Shown piece by piece: positions 59,660-64,000 of a stretch of 64,000 nucleotides of DNA. The stretch is from Epiperipatus broadwayi (Eukaryota; Onychophora; Udeonychophora; Euonychophora; Peripatidae). Each line of letters begins with the position of its first letter. The stretch's first letter is position 1. The position numbers were made by a program, and so were the translations under genes. The stretch spans positions 1,302,001 to 1,366,000 of the forward strand of contig JAQFVV010012572.1 of NCBI GenBank assembly GCA_028023455.1. The letters are read 5' to 3'. The notes beneath the pieces are model-generated. The model did not search any database and was not told the origin of the DNA. It saw nothing but the letters and a program-made list of their open reading frames with translations.

Positions 59660-60680
59660 AGAAATCAGTCTTATGTCACATGACTCAATTTTTAAACTTG
59701 TAAATACAAAATAAAGAGCTCTGCTAATTTGCTCTAACAAGCTTTATTGATAAATGCCAGCTAAACAAAGCATTTAAAAATCTCTATCTTGAAAACGACT
59801 CCCTAACCTTAGACCAATGATTTCATGCTTTGGCATTCCTCAGTGAGACGCTAAGGTAGTTTCTAACAGTAGATCTAAAAATATCAAGCCAAAGCCAGCA
59901 GTTATTTAAAAGTTAACTATTAAGCAGAAAATCTGAAATTTTTAGACACTTAAATGTTTTCAAATCTAGCTATATGGGGCTGAGAGATCTTCAGCCAAAC
60001 CATATATTAATAGCCTTAGCAATATAACATTGCTTAAGACTTTAAAGCAAAGACTATAAATAGTCAACAAAAAATCAAAATCATATATCACATGACTTAA
60101 TTTTTAAGTTTGTAAATAAAAAGTAAAGAGTTCTGCTAATTTTCTCTAACAAACTTTATTGATAAATGCCAGCTAAACAAAGCATGTAAAAATCTCTATC
60201 TTGAAAACTATTCCCTAACATCAGACCAATGGTTTCATGATTTGGCATTCCTCAGTGTGCTAGGATAGTTTCAGACACTAGATCTAAAAATATCTAGCCA
60301 AAGCTATTCTTTATCTAAACATTAACTATTAAGTAGAAAATCTGAAATTTTTAGGCACCTAAATGTCTTCAAACCCAGCTATCTAACTTAAATAACTATA
60401 TGGGGCTGAGAGACATTTAAGTGTCTAAAATTTTCAGATTTTCTACTTAATAGTTAACTTTTAGATAAATGTGCTAGCTTTGGCTTGGTATTTTTAGATG
60501 TAGTGTCTGAAACTATCCTAGCGTCTCACTGAGGAATGCCAAAGCATGAAATCAAGGGTCTGAGGTTAGAGAGTAATTTCAAGATAGAGATTTTTAAATG
60601 TTTTGTTTAGTTGGCATTTATAAATAAAGCTTGTTAGAGCAAATTAGAAGAGCTCTTTATTTTTTAATATATACAAATTT
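59660..60680. repeat. Three-copy repeat cluster: two direct, one inverted
   Basis: Copies at about 59690-60000 (+), 60110-60418 (+) and 60416-60665 (inverted) share ATTGATAAATGCCAGCTAAA, AAAAATCTCTATCTTGAAAA, TTTGGCATTCCTCAGTG and TTAACTATTAAG. Copies two and three form a palindrome around TATATGGGGCTGAGAGACAT. The outer end reads AGAG(C/T)TCTGCTAATTTGCTCT. No coding sequence; possibly a DNA-transposon or foldback family. Confidence 0.7.
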
Positions 60681-60689
60681 TGTTTCTTG

Positions 60690-61655
60690 TAGAATTAAAA
60701 ATAATCCGTTAATTAATTTGTTAGTTAAAGCAAAGAAAAAAAACTTATTTTTTTCTTTTGCTCATAAGTATTTTAGATAACCAAGAAAGTGGATATAGAA
60801 TTTTTTGATTGATTGGAAATTTTCTTTTAATTTCAATTATATTGTATAAAAGGAAATAAAGATTTATTAATGATTTAATCAAAAATAAGATTAAACTGAC
60901 TAAAATTATGATTGGAGAGGATTGCATTGTATTGTTATGAAAAGGATATAAATAGAAGACAACAAGTCAATCTTTTTTTCTTGATTCTTACTTCTCTGGA
61001 AATTATTGGTTACATTGCAGAAGTCAATCTGGGAATAATCTTAGCTGAAGAACTGTTTTTGATAGAACAATTGAATGTTCAAAATTCAAGAACTACAGTG
61101 AATCTTTTCTTAAAGCATTCAATTATCTATGTAGAGCATTGGTTCAATTAAGATAATATAAAACAGTTTTCCAAAATAACATATTCCTATCATCAATCTC
61201 TCAATTGAATGAAGATAGACTTTTTTATCATCATTATTTTTATTATTGTATGTAAAATTCTTATGGTAATTTTAAAAAAACAAATGTTGATAAATCTGAC
61301 CATATAATTTTGAAATCATAGTTCTATCTACAAATTTTATTGTATCACCTGCAACAGAATAATCTTTTTTTCAGTAAGCATGAACTTCTAGTGTTCCATC
61401 AAGTTTCTTTTTACCATTGTAGTTATTGCTCTGCTTAATTTATATTAGTGCAAGAATAAAGACTTGAGAAGTAATAGTTCCTTGAATAATTCCCAGCTAA
61501 GAAAATTTTAAAAAATATTTTAGTTTGGTTAACTGAATGAAAATGTTATGCTCATGCTAGAATATTGCATTATCTCCCAAGCAAATGATCCAGTTATTAC
61601 TATTATAATTTAAAGAAAGCTAATATATTCAATCTTTAATTAGTTTAAAATTTAT
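60690..61655. other. No gene recognised
   Basis: An apparent 79-codon frame at 60912-61151 (+) is somewhat less AT-skewed (DINRRQQVNLFFLI, SLEIIGYIAEVNLG) but has no splice context and no known family. I do not annotate it as coding. Confidence 0.35.
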
Positions 61656-61659
61656 ATTA

Positions 61660-61990
61660 GGGTTAATAATAATCTCTAGTTTAATAAGTAATTAGTACTA
61701 ATCATTGTTATCTGAGGTGCTTTGTGTCAAAATTGTGTGTAAAGTAAATTTGGCACTTATAAATCAAAATGTAACATAATAATTTATTATTGATAAATAC
61801 TGAACAAATGATAAAGATATTCATAAAGATTGTGACCTGGATCAACTGATGAGTACTTGTTTAGCAAAGTGTATCCTGGGGGACATTTGTTTTTTTATGT
61901 ATCTTTATGTGGTTCAAGAATGTTTGGTGGAATGGAAGATATTAAGTACATCTATATTATTATTTTATTATAAAAAATAAACATATGGTC
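61660..61990. repeat. Third copy of the CTGGTTCAGC repeat
   Basis: TAATCTCTAGTTTAATAAGT, GTGACCTGGATCAACTGATG, GAGTACTTGTTTAGC and GTATCCTGGG align in order with 56625-56945. More diverged than the pair at 56359-56945. Confidence 0.6.
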
Positions 61991-61998
61991 ATTCTTTT

Positions 61999-62870
61999 GT
62001 GGGTCTTATGACATTTGATTACTCAATTGGAAAATTGAGAACAACAGTGATACAATTGCTGAAACTGATTACCTTAAATTTTAATAAGCTGAAAATTGAT
62101 CCTGAAACGTTAAAATCAATTACAAAAATATACTGTTTAAAAATATACCAGCTGATTACTTACAAAAGTATGCTTTATTGCTTGATAACTTTTATACTTA
62201 AGCAAGCCAATAATAAATAAAGCTAAATTAAGAGTTAAAATAGGATTACTGGTTTTTAAAAAAAGATTAAAAAGTTATTCAAAGATATAGTCCTGAGCAG
62301 ATTCAAGCTAGTACATATATCTGACTTATCTTTTCTGAAAATAATAGTTGTTTATATGTGTAACAACAATAATTAACCATTTAATTGCATACAAATAAAT
62401 AGCATTGTTGTGCAGCTACAAATACAAGATATTTAAAGGTACTGCAACATAAGACTTTTAAGTGATAGTAAATATCATATTGAATAAACTTTTGTGACAA
62501 AACAGCTGGTAGATCCAACTGCCATTCTTATTACCTGGACTTTGAGTCCAGATTGGCTAAATATTCTAAATATTTTTTTTTAGTCACAAAAAATCTCAAC
62601 AGCCATTTCAGCATGCCATACAGTGTTAGTTTTAAATAGAAATCTAGTTATTAAAACAAGAAGGTAAATGTTAATAATGATTGCTCAGTTAAGTGCCAGC
62701 TTTCAGCATGCAAAAATGAACAATATTATTAAAATATGAATCCTGCACCATAGGTGTGAAAGGATATTACTCTTATGAATGCTGAGATTGTGTTTTACTA
62801 TTACCTCTAACCTCAGGTTTCATTGGTTTTTTTAAATAATGACAATCCAATCATGATTAATCCCATAGAT
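61999..62870. other. No gene recognised
   Basis: A 73-codon frame (61999-62220) shows no family similarity and ends in AT-rich sequence. The rest has no coding signal. Possible SINE-like words near 62690-62720 (AAGTGCCAGCTTTCAGCATG). Confidence 0.35.
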
Positions 62871-62941
62871 ATTTAGGTACAATATTAATATCATCTATAT
62901 TCTTTAATGCTTTTACAATGCTTTTTTTACTTAATATGACA

Positions 62942-62970
62942 GTTTCAATTTCTCCAGCAATCTTCTTCAG
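62942..62970 (-). ncRNA. Hammerhead-like core
   Basis: Minus strand: CTGAAGA, stem-loop (GATTGC-TGGA-GAAATT, weaker pairing), then GAAAC. Confidence 0.42.
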
Positions 62971-63061
62971 AACATCTCTTATATCTCCAAATCTTGGATT
63001 TGGAGATATAACAGATATTCTAAAGAAGATTGCTATAAGATTAGGAGATATAATAGATGTT

Positions 63062-63090
63062 CTGAAGAAGATTGTTTGGGCAATCGAAAC
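63062..63090 (+). ncRNA. Hammerhead-like core
   Basis: Plus strand: CTGAAGA, stem II GATTGTTTGGGCAATC (GATTG pairs with CAATC), then GAAAC. Well-formed stem II; outer stems uncertain. Confidence 0.48.
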
Positions 63091-63299
63091 TGCCATATTA
63101 GGAGTAAAAAAAGCATTGTAAAAGTATTAAAGAACATAGAAGATATTACTATTGTATGGATTTGACAATGCAATAGGAAAGATAAAGTTATATAATACGT
63201 CATAAAGAAGCTATTTTAGGTAAATAACACAATTTATCTCCACATCTTAAAACAATTTTTTTTTTCTTCTATAAATTATGAAATATCTGTTCCATGAAA

Positions 63300-63345
63300 A
63301 ATTAAAACAGGCAAAACTCCCCATACAGTGTGTGATGCTCCATGA
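63300..63345. repeat. Fragment of the ACATCACATGATCACC family
   Basis: ATTAAAACAGGCAAAACTCC and CCATACAGTGTGTGATG are the inverse of the GAGTTTTGCCTGTTTTAA end seen at 2150-2172, 17975-17995 and 35653-35668. Confidence 0.6.
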
Positions 63346-63674
63346 AAAATATTATACTTAATATTTATAAATGTAAAATAATTCAACTAAGTAAGTATTT
63401 TCAGTAACATTATTATATACAACTTGTGAATCAGATCAGACTTAAATAAAATAAAAAGGAATAATAAAAAATTCATAATTAACCATAAAGAAATCTGCTG
63501 AAGTTTATATTTCTTTCACTGACTAAAAATGTCATAAGATAAATTGTGTTTGGAATACAAAGGCGACATAAATATACAGTGAAGTTGATGAGTACTAAAT
63601 TAATCAATAATATTTAGATTAACTGTCAATGTAATTATATTATTATTATTTATTTATAACAAACATCATAACAT

Positions 63675-63745
63675 AGTCATTAATGTATCTACCTTCCATG
63701 ACCATAACATAAGGTCCTAATCCACTGAGCTACAAAAACATGGAT
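63675..63745 (-). repeat. tRNA-like A-box fragment (SINE head or tRNA relic)
   Basis: The minus strand reads GTAGCTCAGTGGATTAGGAC, a good tRNA D-arm/A-box. No matching B box is visible about 40 bp downstream, so not an intact tRNA. Confidence 0.4.
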
Positions 63746-63901
63746 TTTTGGTCCTAATTTTTTTTTTTTTAAATATTTGCCAAATATAATTATTAAATGG
63801 ATGAGAGGAGATTTTTTCCAAGAAAAAAAAATAACTCTTAAAAGGTTTTAATTTTTACATTTAAAACACACACAAATAAAAAAAAAGAAAAGAATAATAT
63901 T

Positions 63902-63923
63902 ATTAAAAAAAAAAAAAAAATAA

Positions 63924-64000
<77 letters not shown>
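63902..64000. repeat. Terminal poly-A tract
   Basis: Nearly pure A for about 100 bases with one TAAAT interruption near 63920. It runs to the window edge. It may be a genuine A-rich satellite or retroposon tail, or an assembly or sequencing end artefact. Confidence 0.85.

Larger units (their letters stand above)
62876..63158. repeat. PLE-end foldback with a hammerhead-like core on each strand
   Basis: Arms about 62876-62993 and 63040-63158 are inverse copies (ATATCATCTATATTCTTTAA against TTAAAGAACATAGAAGATAT). A partial extra repeat of the GGAGATATAA ... CTAAAGAAGATTGCTATAAG type lies between. Overlapping open frames on both strands are a by-product of the palindrome. Confidence 0.7.

Noticed and set aside
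62857-63121. Overlapping open frames on both strands with similar peptides
   Set aside because: By-product of the palindrome; repeated ISPNL/GDI words come from the inverted arms.
63675-63745. Intact tRNA gene on the minus strand
   Set aside because: Only the D-arm/A-box is recognisable; no B box, anticodon stem or acceptor stem.

Overview
The window is a very AT-rich (roughly three quarters A+T), intron-rich animal locus. It has many homopolymer runs, microsatellites and transposable elements, and only one clearly recognisable host gene. That gene is a member of the M6/proteolipid (PLP, DM20, M6) family of four-pass neuronal membrane glycoproteins, on the + strand. Its last five coding exons lie at 9459-9618, 14861-15014, 23842-23957, 28325-28390 and 35954-36082. 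All junctions are GT-AG and the reading phases are compatible. The upstream exon(s) for the N-terminus and first membrane span are not in the window. The loop and tail resemble arthropod/protostome M6 proteins rather than vertebrate ones. Together with Penelope-like elements, this suggests a protostome invertebrate, possibly an arthropod such as an arachnid; that assignment is tentative.

Layout. 1-9458: a large nested inverted-repeat element (259-2670), a tRNA-derived SINE, and a very young LTR element with 1.94-kb LTRs around a 0.6-kb non-coding interior (3774-8271), nested in an older short repeat. 9459-36082: the M6 exons in introns of 4-9 kb. The introns hold a Penelope-like element (PLE) with inverted terminal repeats and decayed reverse transcriptase and GIY-YIG endonuclease (18262-20618), other PLE fragments, a diverged solo LTR (25560 to about 28150), palindromic MITE-like elements and a complete hAT-type MITE with a perfect 8-bp target duplication (34239-34607). 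36083-44215: M6 3' flank, nearly featureless apart from SINE fragments and one doubtful exon. 44216-55602: an 11.4-kb minus-strand LTR element with about 3.5-kb LTRs and a 4.4-kb interior that keeps only broken gag and protease. 55603-64000: repeat graveyard with a minus-strand PLE reverse-transcriptase pseudogene (about 58400-59290), a three-copy repeat cluster (59660-60680), another PLE-end hairpin, and a terminal poly-A run of about 100 bases.

The main pattern beyond ordinary annotation is the set of short motifs at PLE ends and in PLE-derived hairpins. They match the hammerhead ribozyme core: CTGANGA, a stem-loop, then GAAA. They occur on both strands, often as head-to-head inverted pairs. 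The second pattern is two unrelated LTR elements with LTRs far larger than expected for their gene-poor interiors, sharing the same unusual primer-binding-site sequence. No host operon, CRISPR array or prokaryotic feature is present.
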